NCBI GenBank assembly: GCA_002390285.1
Contig: DGPB01000014.1
Span: forward strand, 181,316-245,315
Source: Cellvibrionales bacterium UBA4451
GTDB taxonomy: Bacteria > Pseudomonadota > Gammaproteobacteria > Pseudomonadales > Porticoccaceae
DNA: 64,000 bases
Direction of reading: 5' to 3'
The position numbers and the translations under genes were made by a program. The notes below the pieces were generated by a model that had not been told where the DNA came from, searched no databases, and was given only the letters and a program-made list of their open reading frames with translations. This document shows, piece after piece, positions 42,948 through 52,191 of the stretch; position 1 is the first letter of the stretch, and each line of letters opens with the position of its first letter.

Positions 42948-44885
42948 TTATCGATTTAAGCGGGTTTCAATCAGTTGATCCACAACAGAGGGATCAGCCA
43001 GTGTCGAGGTGTCACCGAGATTATCCAGTTCATTGGCTGCGATCTTGCGCAGAATGCGGCGCATGATTTTACCCGAACGGGTTTTTGGTAATCCCGGCGC
43101 CCAATGGATCAAGTCTGGTTTGGCAATATGGCCGATCTCTTTGGCGCAGAGTGCAATCAACTCCTTGCGCAGCTCGTCCGAAGGCTCCACACCTACCATC
43201 AATGTCACGTAGGCGTAGATGCCCTGCCCTTTAATATCATGGGGGCAGCCCACCACCGCAGCCTCTGCAACACAGGGGTGGAGTACCAAGGCACTTTCAA
43301 TTTCAGCAGTACCCATACGATGGCCGGACACATTCAGCACATCATCTACTCGACCGGTAATCCAATAATGGCCATCCACATCTCGGCGGGCACCATCACC
43401 GGTAAAGTAGTATCCGGGAAAGGGTGAAAAATAGGTTTCCTTAAAGCGAGCCGCATCGCCATACACGCCACGAATCTGAGAGGGCCACGAAGACTTAATT
43501 GCCAGGTTACCCTCTCCTGGCCCCTCTATAACATTGCCTTCACCATCAAGTAATACTGGCTGTACCCCAAAAAAGGGGACGGTGGCGCAGCCCGGTTTCA
43601 TGTCGATAGCACCGGGAAAAGGGGTCAGCATATGAGCACCGGTTTCAGTCTGCCACCAGGTATCCACAATGGGGCAATTTGAATTGCCAACGACACGGTA
43701 ATACCACTTCCATGCTTCGGGATTGATCGGCTCACCTACAGTACCCAGCAAACGGAGCGAACTGCGGCTGGTTTTTGTAACAAAGTCATCACCGGCACCC
43801 ATCAATGCACGAATCGCCGTGGGTGCGGTATAGAAAATACTCACCTTGTGCTTGTCAATCACCTGCCAGAAACGAGAGGCATCTGGATAGGTGGGTACGC
43901 CTTCGAACATTAAGGTAATAGCACCATTACAAAGCGGGCCGTAAACAATATAACTATGTCCTGTCACCCAACCCACATCCGCTGTACACCAGTAAACATC
44001 GCCTTCTTTATAATCAAACACATACTTATGTGTCATCGCTGCCTGTAACAGGTAGCCCGCCGTAGTATGCAGTACGCCTTTAGGCATACCCGTAGATCCG
44101 GAGGTATAGAGAATAAACAATGGATCTTCCGCATCCATTGTTTCTGGTTCACAGTAATCGCTTGCATCGGCTACTGCATCTCCGTACCAAATATCACGAC
44201 CTTCCTGCCAATTAATTTTTCCACCGGTATGCTTTACCACCAGACAGGTGTGAACATTGGGGCAGCCCTCCAACGCCTCATCGGTATTGGCTTTAAGAAG
44301 GATCGTCTTGCTACCTCTTAGGCCTTCATCGGCAGTGATCAACGTCTGACAATCGGAGTCAAGAATGCGGTCTTTTAGTGCCTCTGGAGAAAACCCACCG
44401 AACACGACCGAGTGAATAGCACCAAGGCGTGCGCAGGCCAGCATGGCATAGGTAGCTTCAGGGATCATCGGCATGTAGATACAGACTCTATCGCCCTTTT
44501 TGACGCCACGCGCCTTCAGTATATTGGCCAGTTTATTAACCTGCTGACTCAACTGGTTGTAGGTAATGTAGCTGCTGCTAGAGGGATCATCGCCCTCCCA
44601 GATAATCGCTGTTTGTTCACCGCGAGTTGCGAGATGACGATCAATACAATTCACCGAGATATTGAGCTTGCCGCCGGTAAACCAACTCGCCTCACCGCTA
44701 TTAAAATCAAAGCTGCTAACGTTATTCCAGGGTTGTTCCCAGTCGATAAACTTTTCTGCCTGCTCTGACCAAAAGTTATCCGCATCGTCTATCGATCGAC
44801 GGTACATCTCCTGATAGGTGTCCGCATTGATATGTGCTTCTTTAGCAAAACTCTCAGGAACAGGGTAAACATTTTCTTGAGACAT
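42948..44885 (-). CDS. acs: acetyl-CoA synthetase
   Basis: 645 residues, typical of Acs. Motifs include the ATP loop LYTSGSTGMPKGVLHTTAGY, DTWWQTETGAHM, YFTGDGARRD, and PKTRSGKIMRRILRKIA with the catalytic lysine that Pat acetylates. It activates acetate to acetyl-CoA in two steps. GAGGG lies eight bases before ATG. Monocistronic. Confidence 0.97.
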   Translation of the reverse strand: MSQENVYPVPESFAKEAHINADTYQEMYRRSIDDADNFWSEQAEKFIDWEQPWNNVSSFDFNSGEASWFTGGKLNISVNCIDRHLATRGEQTAIIWEGDDPSSSSYITYNQLSQQVNKLANILKARGVKKGDRVCIYMPMIPEATYAMLACARLGAIHSVVFGGFSPEALKDRILDSDCQTLITADEGLRGSKTILLKANTDEALEGCPNVHTCLVVKHTGGKINWQEGRDIWYGDAVADASDYCEPETMDAEDPLFILYTSGSTGMPKGVLHTTAGYLLQAAMTHKYVFDYKEGDVYWCTADVGWVTGHSYIVYGPLCNGAITLMFEGVPTYPDASRFWQVIDKHKVSIFYTAPTAIRALMGAGDDFVTKTSRSSLRLLGTVGEPINPEAWKWYYRVVGNSNCPIVDTWWQTETGAHMLTPFPGAIDMKPGCATVPFFGVQPVLLDGEGNVIEGPGEGNLAIKSSWPSQIRGVYGDAARFKETYFSPFPGYYFTGDGARRDVDGHYWITGRVDDVLNVSGHRMGTAEIESALVLHPCVAEAAVVGCPHDIKGQGIYAYVTLMVGVEPSDELRKELIALCAKEIGHIAKPDLIHWAPGLPKTRSGKIMRRILRKIAANELDNLGDTSTLADPSVVDQLIETRLNR

Positions 44886-44963
44886 GTGAGTCGCCCTCGT
44901 TTAGCATTATTTATAGGGTACAAAATTTATTAGGTTCGGACCAAATTAAATTAAGACTAGTAT

Positions 44964-45362
44964 CTATAAGACCTTTGTATGACATACCCTCTGTAGATAA
45001 GAACACACCACACTCGTCGACAACTCACCCAGGATAACCGCAACCAACATCACATATTCGGCACTACTGGTATTAACAAACATATTTCCTCGATTAGACA
45101 TTTGACGCTGCACTTCTGACCGAAGGTGATTAGGTAGCGTAGGCTTGTTTGATAACCTCTGCTGAGGATCGACCCAAATAACATCTGAATACCAACCTAT
45201 CGGAGCACCCCGAGGGAGATAAAACCCAGGCTTACTGACGACAACAGATGAGGAAGGCCTCAATTTTTTAGCGTAACTGGGCTCAGGCTCACCTGGGGAA
45301 GAGGACATACACCCGGATAAGCCCCAGAGGATGAGTACTACTAATTGAAGCGTCCTAATCAC
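44964..45362 (-). CDS. hypothetical lipoprotein
   Basis: 132 residues with a lipoprotein signal and lipobox LSGC (Cys18). The mature part has EYVMLVAVILGELS, which recalls the beta strand of DUF4136-type lipoproteins, but the C-terminus (SYLQRVCHTKVL) looks out of register and the protein is shorter than that family. A late frameshift is possible. Between acs and the potassium channel gene, on the same strand. Confidence 0.6.
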   Translation of the reverse strand: MIRTLQLVVLILWGLSGCMSSSPGEPEPSYAKKLRPSSSVVVSKPGFYLPRGAPIGWYSDVIWVDPQQRLSNKPTLPNHLRSEVQRQMSNRGNMFVNTSSAEYVMLVAVILGELSTSVVCSYLQRVCHTKVL

Positions 45363-45469
45363 GGAATTGTCCTTAATTATTTGTCAAATAAAAATACCTA
45401 TCTGAACATACAACGAGCGAGGCCCGCTCTAACTAACAAATATTTTTTAGAGCAACGTCTTTCCTAACA

Positions 45470-46153
45470 TCAAGATTGAGAGTCTTCTGAACGATCACTT
45501 ACCAACTCATTCGCAATATAAAGTCCCATCAAACGTGCCACGATGACTGCTAGGTAAAGCTGCCCCACAATAGCCTCCATTGCTGCCCAAGACTTGGCTA
45601 TAGCGTTCTGCGGTATAATATCCCCATACCCAAGGGTGGTGAGCGTGACAACACTGTAATACATAAACTCTCGCGTCACCGTTGAGTAACCTAGTGTTAT
45701 CTCAGGGTTGATGGAAAAGGCACCCGGCATAACCAGATCTATTAACAAATAAATATAAGTCCACACTACCGCTAGCAATAGATAGAAACAGAGTGACGCG
45801 AAGATAAGATCAGTGCTCACCCGCTTGGCGCCAATAACAACGCGGAACAAGAAGTACAGTATGAACAACAGAAAGATCATGGATATAACGAAATATCCCA
45901 CAGTCCACATTACTGGCCCAGCCATCAGAGAAGACTGATCTACCAATATAGCGGGAAGCGCAAAAACACCACCAAGCAGTAACAACCGGTGGTTATGTGT
46001 TACCAACCACAACCCTGCCAGAAGATTACAAATCCACACCAGTCTCTGTATTAACCCAGAATTATCTCCAAAAAATGGCGGCAACAATATCATCGCAATC
46101 AAAGAAAGAAATAGCGCTAGAAAGCTATAGCGAGGAAACTGATGGTCAACCAT
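45470..46153 (-). CDS. two-pore-domain-like potassium channel protein
   Basis: 227 residues with six hydrophobic segments. The pore loop contains the selectivity filter TLGYGD (about residues 171-176), followed by a final helix with AIVGQLYLAVIVARLMGLY. This is the ion_trans_2 arrangement seen in many marine bacteria. No cytosolic RCK or cyclic-nucleotide domain is attached, so gating is unknown. Confidence 0.87.
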   Translation of the reverse strand: MVDHQFPRYSFLALFLSLIAMILLPPFFGDNSGLIQRLVWICNLLAGLWLVTHNHRLLLLGGVFALPAILVDQSSLMAGPVMWTVGYFVISMIFLLFILYFLFRVVIGAKRVSTDLIFASLCFYLLLAVVWTYIYLLIDLVMPGAFSINPEITLGYSTVTREFMYYSVVTLTTLGYGDIIPQNAIAKSWAAMEAIVGQLYLAVIVARLMGLYIANELVSDRSEDSQS

Positions 46154-46241
46154 ATCCGATGCTCCTATACCTTTTCAGACGATGCCCATATTGATACGTT
46201 TCATTTATTAACTCACACATCCTGACGCCCGCCAGTACTCC

Positions 46242-46727
46242 TCAATCTCTGAAGTTATCAAACTGAAATGGCTGCCCAAGGTCAGCGCCTCGAATCAGAG
46301 CCATGACAGCTTGAAGGTCATCTCGTTTTTTCCCTGTGACACGTATTTTGTCACATTGAATAGCGGTCTGAACTTTCATTTTCGCATCTTTCGTTAGCTT
46401 AATTATTTTCTTGGCCATGGGCTGGTCGATACCCTGCTTAAAGCGCACTTGGAGAGAAAATGTTTTACCACTGTGCAAGGCCGTCTCATCCGCTTCGATC
46501 ACATAGGGGTCCACTTTACGTTTGACCAGATTTGACCGCAACATGTCCAACAGTTGCTGACATTGAAAATCGGCCTCTGTCGATAGCGTCACTTCGCCAT
46601 CTTTGAATTCAACCTTGGCATCTACACCACGGAAATCAAAACGAGTGGCAATTTCACGCTGGGTATTTTCCGCAGCATTACGAATTTCTTCTTGTTCAAC
46701 TTCAGAAACAATATCAAATGAGGGCAT
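46242..46727 (-). CDS. yajQ: YajQ family nucleotide-binding protein
   Basis: 161 residues from ATG 46727 (MPSFDIVSEV); the open frame extends 17 codons upstream without family similarity. It is a complete UPF0234 protein with two ferredoxin-like halves (FDFRG, then KLTKDAKMKVQTAIQCDKIRVTGKKRDDLQ in parts). YajQ of Xanthomonas and Pseudomonas binds c-di-GMP and acts as a transcriptional co-regulator. Here it stands near the EAL phosphodiesterase locus, but on the other strand. Confidence 0.94.
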   Translation of the reverse strand: MPSFDIVSEVEQEEIRNAAENTQREIATRFDFRGVDAKVEFKDGEVTLSTEADFQCQQLLDMLRSNLVKRKVDPYVIEADETALHSGKTFSLQVRFKQGIDQPMAKKIIKLTKDAKMKVQTAIQCDKIRVTGKKRDDLQAVMALIRGADLGQPFQFDNFRD

Positions 46728-46984
46728 CCAAAAAATCCTGCTTAGTAAATAGGGTGATGTGAATAGTCTACCGCCCAACCACCTGCAGTAAAAGCATCAA
46801 ACAATCATCATTATTCTTTCTGCGTACCTCGTGAAACGCCAAGAGCCAAGTAGCCTTTGATTCTAGAATTATGTTGATAAAGGCCCTCATCCTGACTTAG
46901 CCTACCATTAAGTTAATCCAAACTAGCTTCAGCCAATAATTACTCGGGTCTTATGCGCATTGCTAAGAAACTTTTCATTGTCTA

Positions 46985-47218
46985 ATTGCCAAATTCGCAC
47001 ACAAGTATTTGCAGACGTCGCGCGCGTCGCTGGCCGAGATGCAGTCCGCGGACGCAAGTGGCGATATGGAACTGCTCGCCAGCCTGTGCCACAAGCAAAA
47101 ATTGGCGACGGCCTCGGTTGGAGCGCGGAGCTCAACCGAGCTGTATCGTGCTCTGGAGAAAGCAAGCAAAGCCTGCGGTAAAGGCTCTGCTGAAGGAACT
47201 GGTACCGCTCATCAATAA
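46985..47218 (+). pseudogene. HPt-domain fragment, direct repeat of the kinase 3' end
   Basis: 234 bases match 48737-48983 of the downstream hybrid kinase, with roughly ten mismatches by eye and one 11-base deletion (after AAAGCAAGCAAAGCC) that shifts the frame. It encodes the C-terminal HPt helix region (HKYLQTSRASLAEMQ, then the LCHKQK His region). It has no upstream kinase sequence. It is best read as the tail of a former tandem copy of the kinase gene, trimmed by deletion. Confidence 0.85.
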
Positions 47219-47371
47219 AACCGTCCTTTTGGCGACAAATAAAGCACTACAAGAATAGCTGAACCCGAGATACGAGGGTATTATGTTTTTATGCTGCACA
47301 GAAAGACTCGAAATCAAAGGCTATCCTGAGATTGACTGTTTGACGATTCATCTTAGATTTTTGGTGTCACT

Positions 47372-49021
47372 ATGATAAGACAAGATGCTTACGCTATCGC
47401 CTACAAACGCGAGAATAAAGGAAGACTAAAGGCCGAGGCTGAGGTGGAGGCCCTGACAAGAGAGACCTATCTAAAGCAATTGGCATTGGAGAAGGTCAAT
47501 CAGGAATTAGTGGCGGCCAAAGAAGAAGCTGATGCCGCTAACAAAGTCAAGAGTGATTATCTCGCCAATATGAGCCACGAGATTCGCACGCCGATGAATG
47601 CCATCCTCGGCATGTCGAAATTGTGTCTGGATCTCGAGCTAAAGGACCAACAGTATCAATACATTTCAAACGTGTACAGAGCGGCTAAGTCACTGCTGAT
47701 GATAGTCGACGATATTCTCGATTTCGCCAAGATTGATAGCGGCAATCTCATTTTGGAAAAAGCGCCGTTCGAACTGAAGGAAGCCTTGGGTGGTATCCAA
47801 TCTAGTATCGGTTTCCTCGCGTATCAAAAGAATTTGCTCTTCGAAATGAAGATTGCACACGATGTACCAATATACCTTTTGGGCGATAAGTTGCGCCTTG
47901 AGCAGGTGTTGCTGAACCTGACATCCAACGCTGTGAAGTTCACCCATAAAGGCAAAGTCGAGCTGTCCGTGTCAGTGAGGTCATCAACTGCAAAATCCGT
48001 TCTTCTTGAGTTTATCGTGAGCGACACAGGTATTGGCCTCACCAAGAAACAGACCCAGGGGCTGTTCAACGCCTTTACCCAGGTCGATACGTCCACCACG
48101 CGTAAATATGGTGGTACGGGGCTGGGGCTGGCGATCTGCAAGCAGATGACAGAACTGATGGGTGGGCGTATCTGGATCAATAGCGAGATCGAGGTCGGTA
48201 GCAATTTCCACTTTACAGCAAAATTTGGAAAAACAGACTCCAGCAAAGTCACAAACTCTTCGGAGACGACCCCGCCGCTGTCGACCGATCAGCTCTATCG
48301 CTTGAAGGGCTCGCGCATCCTAGTGGTTGAGGATAATGAGTTCAACCAGCTGATAATTCAAGACATACTCCAGAGTAAGGGCGTGGTAGTGTTTATCAGC
48401 GAAAACGGGGCTGAGGCTCTTAAGGTACTGGCTGAAGAACGCTTCGATATTGTACTGATGGATTTGCAGATGCCTATCATGGACGGTTACGAAGCCACGC
48501 GCCAAATCCGTGCTACACCTGAGTTGGCAGACCTATGTGTGATAGCTATCACAGCTAATGCCATGGCTGCCGACCGGGAGCAGTGCCTTGCAGCCGGGAT
48601 GAACGATTTCGATACCAAACCGATCGACACAGAAAGGTTGTTTCGAACTCTGATCAAGTGGTTGCCTGAAAGAGAACAAGCCCCCCCAATCGATCTCTCT
48701 GTCCTGAGCAATCTAGTCGCACATGACCCGGAGAAGATTGCCAAATTCACACACAAGTATTTGCAGACGTCGCGCGCGTCGCTGGCCGAGATGCAGTCCG
48801 CGGAGGCAAGTGGCGATATGGAACTGCTCGCCAGCCTGTGCCACAAGCAAAAATCGTCGGCGGCCTCGGTTGGAGCGCTGAGCTCAACCGAGCTGTATCG
48901 TGCTCTGGAGAAAGCAAGCAAAGCCGACGATAAGCCTGCGGCAAAGGCTCTGCTGAAGGAACTGGTGCCGCTCATCGATGAAATTTCCCTATTTTTGGGA
49001 GAAGGATCGGATCACGCCTAA
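47372..49021 (+). CDS. soluble hybrid histidine kinase with receiver and HPt domains (H-NOX-associated)
   Basis: 549 residues with no membrane helix. A coiled-coil start (1-60) is followed by HisKA with His69 in NMSHEIRTPMN, HATPase_c with the G-box GGTGLGLAICKQM, a receiver with Asp364 in LMDLQMPIMDG, and a C-terminal HPt with His491 in LCHKQKSSAASVGA. It can run a full His-Asp-His relay. It has no sensor domain, which fits a kinase controlled by a partner. The H-NOX gene lies in the same gene cluster. In Shewanella and Vibrio the H-NOX protein silences the soluble kinase HnoK when NO is bound. The downstream receiver-EAL protein is the probable phosphate target. Confidence 0.9.
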   Translation: MIRQDAYAIAYKRENKGRLKAEAEVEALTRETYLKQLALEKVNQELVAAKEEADAANKVKSDYLANMSHEIRTPMNAILGMSKLCLDLELKDQQYQYISNVYRAAKSLLMIVDDILDFAKIDSGNLILEKAPFELKEALGGIQSSIGFLAYQKNLLFEMKIAHDVPIYLLGDKLRLEQVLLNLTSNAVKFTHKGKVELSVSVRSSTAKSVLLEFIVSDTGIGLTKKQTQGLFNAFTQVDTSTTRKYGGTGLGLAICKQMTELMGGRIWINSEIEVGSNFHFTAKFGKTDSSKVTNSSETTPPLSTDQLYRLKGSRILVVEDNEFNQLIIQDILQSKGVVVFISENGAEALKVLAEERFDIVLMDLQMPIMDGYEATRQIRATPELADLCVIAITANAMAADREQCLAAGMNDFDTKPIDTERLFRTLIKWLPEREQAPPIDLSVLSNLVAHDPEKIAKFTHKYLQTSRASLAEMQSAEASGDMELLASLCHKQKSSAASVGALSSTELYRALEKASKADDKPAAKALLKELVPLIDEISLFLGEGSDHA

Positions 49022-49147
49022 GGAAACCTTAATCTTGTTTATCTAATATTCACAATAGGCATAACTTATACCAAAGAAAGGGCGTGAAGCACAAAAAAAT
49101 TGTAAAATGTGCATCGTAGCCTTAACTATCACAGCAAGAGGTCTACT

Positions 49148-50386
49148 TTGACTCGAATAGGAAAGATAACTGCTGGCATAAATGAGCTTCCTGCTAAATT
49201 CGCCTCCCTTAAAGTCCTGGTGGTAGATGATGAGCCCTTCATGCTGGACATCGTCGAGGAAGTACTGGGCCAACTGGATATCAAAAACGTAATCTGCACC
49301 GAGAGCAGTAGGCAGGCGCTGGAACATATCGAATCAAGTCCCGAGGCGGCGGGTCTGATGATTTGCGATCTCAATATGCCAGGGATGGATGGCATTGAAT
49401 GCATGCGCCATTTGGCAGATTTGCAATTCAAAGGCGGGATAATCATCTTGTCCGGCTCTGACAAAAGCTTGCTTGACTCGGTTGGCAATCTGTTGCTGGA
49501 ACACAATCTGAACTTTCTTGGCGCGCTTGAAAAACCAGTCACTAAAGCAGCGATGGCGGCCGTTATAGCGAGGCTTTCAGATAGCACGTTCAAAAGCTCT
49601 GACAACTATAGCGGCCTACAGATGCTCACTCCCTCAGAAATCCGGGCCGGCCTGAAAGGTGATTCCGTGCAGGTTGCTTTCCAGCCGAAGGTAACGGTCA
49701 CTGGGCGGCGCATGGTCGGCGCCGAATGCCTGCTGCGTTGGCAAGACCCGAAACGCGGCCTGGTCCCGCCGATGGCCGTGATCCCGGTGGCTGAGAAGCA
49801 TGGGCTGATCGACAATCTGACTATGAAGGTATTCGCTAAAGCGATAGAGCATATGGGCGAGTGGGCGCGCCAGGGGCACGAGCCGAAGATCTCTATCAAT
49901 TTCTCGATGGACAATCTCAAGAGATATGACCTGCCTGAAATGTTGTCCGACATCGCGCTTAAGGGTGGTATCAAACCAAACCAGATCGTGCTGGAAATCA
50001 CGGAGACCCGCTTGATTTCCGACCTTGCCATCTGCTTAGAGGTTATCACGCGGCTCCGGCTCAAGGGGTTTGGCCTGTCGATCGACGATTTCGGCACCGG
50101 ATATGCGAGCATGGAAAAGCTGAAGCAGATGCCCTTCACCGAACTCAAGGTGGATCGTGCTTTCGTCTTTGGCTCAAACCACAACCCTATTGCGAAGGCC
50201 ATCCTTGAGTCAAGCGTGAAGCTGGGGCACGCACTCGGATTGGTAGTAGTCGCCGAAGGCGCCGAAACTAAGGAAGATTGGGATATGTTGGTTGCCCAAG
50301 TCTGCGACCAAGTGCAGGGCTATGTGATCGCTAAACCGATGCCAGCTGATGAGTTGATCGGCTGGATGATGCAGTGGGAACAATAG
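49148..50386 (+). CDS. REC-EAL response regulator, c-di-GMP phosphodiesterase (HnoB-like)
   Basis: 412 residues from TTG 49148, which has GAGG six bases before; a GTG 39 bases upstream lacks a site. The receiver (about 15-135) has the acidic pocket VVDDEP and phospho-acceptor Asp74 in MICDLNMPGMDG. The EAL domain (about 160-405) reads ECL in place of EAL but keeps Glu, and retains INFSMDNL, EITETRL, IDDFGTGYASMEKLK, the ELKVDRAF lysine and VAEGAET. All metal and catalytic residues are therefore present and it should hydrolyse c-di-GMP. In Shewanella HnoB is exactly such a protein, controlled by H-NOX and HnoK. It lies 126 bases after the hybrid kinase. Confidence 0.9.
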   Translation: MTRIGKITAGINELPAKFASLKVLVVDDEPFMLDIVEEVLGQLDIKNVICTESSRQALEHIESSPEAAGLMICDLNMPGMDGIECMRHLADLQFKGGIIILSGSDKSLLDSVGNLLLEHNLNFLGALEKPVTKAAMAAVIARLSDSTFKSSDNYSGLQMLTPSEIRAGLKGDSVQVAFQPKVTVTGRRMVGAECLLRWQDPKRGLVPPMAVIPVAEKHGLIDNLTMKVFAKAIEHMGEWARQGHEPKISINFSMDNLKRYDLPEMLSDIALKGGIKPNQIVLEITETRLISDLAICLEVITRLRLKGFGLSIDDFGTGYASMEKLKQMPFTELKVDRAFVFGSNHNPIAKAILESSVKLGHALGLVVVAEGAETKEDWDMLVAQVCDQVQGYVIAKPMPADELIGWMMQWEQ

Positions 50387-50607
50387 CTGATCTTGCCGGT
50401 AAGTGCCGCTCTAACACTTAGAGGGAAGCATTAGGTATTGAGCGCCACTATGATTACAGAAAATATTCATGTAAATTCTGTTAAAGTCTTGTAAAGTTCA
50501 GTTTTGATTTTTCTTTATACGTAAATGATTGAAGCGGGCTTATACATGTTAATAATGGTAGTGTTGATTACTAAAAAATGTCTTCAACAAACGGATGGGG
50601 AAGATCA

Positions 50608-51147
50608 ATGAAAGGAATCATACTCAACATGTTGAGCGAAATGGTGATAGATCAACAGAGTATGGAAGAGTGGAACTCGATCCTAACTGAGAGCGGCCGT
50701 GATGGCATTTACACATCATATTCCTTGTATGATGACGACGAAGTTTTTGATCTGATCACCCATATCGCCAGGCGTAGAAATATATCAGTGGAGGTATTCA
50801 TTTTTGAATTTGGCAGGTATATGTTTCCTGCGCTTTATACACGCTACCCTGAACTGGTTAACCAGTTCCACGATTTCCTTGACCTACTGGAGTCAATAGA
50901 TTCGGTGATCCACGTCGAGGTCAACAAAATGCATCCTGGAGCGATAACGCCTGTCTTCGAACACAAGCGGTTGAGTGCATATCAGATAGAGCTTAAGTAC
51001 CACTCTAAACGTAAGCTTTGCAGTCTCGCATTGGGCCTACTTGATGGTGCTGCCGAACACTTCAATCAAGCCTACCATTTGGCACATAGCCCCTGCCTGC
51101 TAGAGGAAGGCGAGTATTGTGGTTTCTTAATCACCTTAAAAAATTGA
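50608..51147 (+). CDS. H-NOX haem nitric-oxide sensor
   Basis: 179 residues from ATG 50608, which has GGGGAAG just before; an ATG ten codons earlier has no site. In this numbering the haem-ligand His is His102, the haem-bending Pro is Pro115, and the YxSxR porphyrin clamp is Tyr131-Ser133-Arg135. These are the same positions as in the Thermoanaerobacter H-NOX. Position 140 is Leu, not the Tyr that binds O2 there, so the protein should be selective for NO over oxygen (inference from family knowledge). It has no fused effector, so it must act on a partner, most likely the hybrid kinase upstream. Confidence 0.93.
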   Translation: MKGIILNMLSEMVIDQQSMEEWNSILTESGRDGIYTSYSLYDDDEVFDLITHIARRRNISVEVFIFEFGRYMFPALYTRYPELVNQFHDFLDLLESIDSVIHVEVNKMHPGAITPVFEHKRLSAYQIELKYHSKRKLCSLALGLLDGAAEHFNQAYHLAHSPCLLEEGEYCGFLITLKN

Positions 51148-51148
51148 G

Positions 51149-51298
51149 GTGATTGATCAGGATAACCCAGACTTTATTGCGTATCACAAGGAACGTAAAT
51201 CAAGGCTCGCAGCAGAGGCATTCGTGGAGAGAGTCACAAGGGATATCTATAGATTGGAAATGTTAGCCAAGGAATCCACTCAAAATATCCGTGCTTAA
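51149..51298 (+). pseudogene. N-terminal remnant of a second H-NOX-linked histidine kinase
   Basis: 49 codons starting at GTG 51149, one base after the H-NOX stop, and ending at TAA. The sequence VIDQDNPDFIAYHKERKSRL, then AAEAFVERVTRDIYRLEML, aligns with the start of the intact kinase (MIRQDAYAIAYKRENKGRLK, AEAEVEALTRETYLKQLAL). The kinase core is absent. The overlap with H-NOX suggests that this was once an operon H-NOX followed by a kinase. Confidence 0.75.
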
Positions 51299-51497
51299 AA
51301 ACCAAATACCGCGGAGGCTAGGAATTGTGCTGATCACGGATCAAAGATTATTCCTGCCAGACCAATGCTGATTGAGGTCATATGAGCTAGCCACTATTTA
51401 CCTGTGACCCAAAAAACAATATGCTTCAAAGTGTATGATGTTTGCAGCCGTGTATTATGGCGTTGTCTTCCCGGTTCAACATTAATAAAAAAACCAG

Positions 51498-51641
51498 ATG
51501 GCTGCCCTCAAAGAAAACAAAATAACTGCTCCGGTGAGACATCCAGAATAGCCCAAGTCGCTGCGCATACTTCTGGTCGATGATGAAGACTTATCGTTCT
51601 AACTGGTGCATAAAACATTATTTGCGACAGGAGGTTCTGAG
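51498..51641 (+). pseudogene. remnant of a second receiver-EAL regulator start
   Basis: From ATG 51498 the frame reads MAALKENKITAPVRHPE, a TAG, PKSLRILLVDDEDLSF, a TAA, then LVHKTLF and continues into the cupin gene's leader. KITA...SLRILLVDDED matches the start of the intact receiver-EAL protein (KITAGINELPAKFASLKVLVVDDEP). The two stops and the loss of everything after about 45 codons show it is dead. It follows the kinase remnant in the same order as the intact kinase and regulator. Confidence 0.72.
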
Positions 51642-52091
51642 ATGACAAAACCATTTCTGATTGTTTCTCCCGAAGAACGCGATCGGCCACTCAATATTGC
51701 CGGAGTCTCAATCACTGTCTTGGCTTCTGGAGCGCAGACCGGCGGCTACGAAATCTTTCATCAAGTAGGACCAGAAGGTACCGGACCTACACCTCACTTA
51801 CACCCATGGGATGAGTCATTTTTCGTGCTTAACGGTGAGGTCGTCTGCGGAGTTGGCGGAGCTGAGTCGCATGCCAAGCCCGGCACACTGGTTCATGTCC
51901 CAGGAAACACGATACACTGGTACCGCTTTGGCGCAGGCGGTGGAGAGGTCCTCTCCATGACATCTTGCGAGGGAGCATCGCACATGTATGAAGATTTCGA
52001 TCGAGAAGGCTCATGGGAAAATCCCGACCGAGCTCAACTCATCCAACTTGCTGCGAAGCACGGCCAAGTGGTTCTGAACGGCAAAGATTGA
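51642..52091 (+). CDS. cupin-domain protein
   Basis: 149 residues from ATG 51642, with GGAGG seven bases before. A single conserved-barrel cupin lies at about residues 35-110 with the metal-binding motif GPTPHLHPWDESFFVLNGE (two His and Glu) and the second motif HVPGNTIHWYRF. Substrate unknown. It follows the decayed regulator and is not obviously part of the NO locus. Confidence 0.82.
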   Translation: MTKPFLIVSPEERDRPLNIAGVSITVLASGAQTGGYEIFHQVGPEGTGPTPHLHPWDESFFVLNGEVVCGVGGAESHAKPGTLVHVPGNTIHWYRFGAGGGEVLSMTSCEGASHMYEDFDREGSWENPDRAQLIQLAAKHGQVVLNGKD

Positions 52092-52191
52092 CTGCAGAAG
52101 CTCCTGTGAGCTTATTCGCTCAGAACGAGTCAATGCATAGGACGCTATCGAGCCAATGCTTGAAGCGTTAGCACCTTAAAAGAAGACGCAT

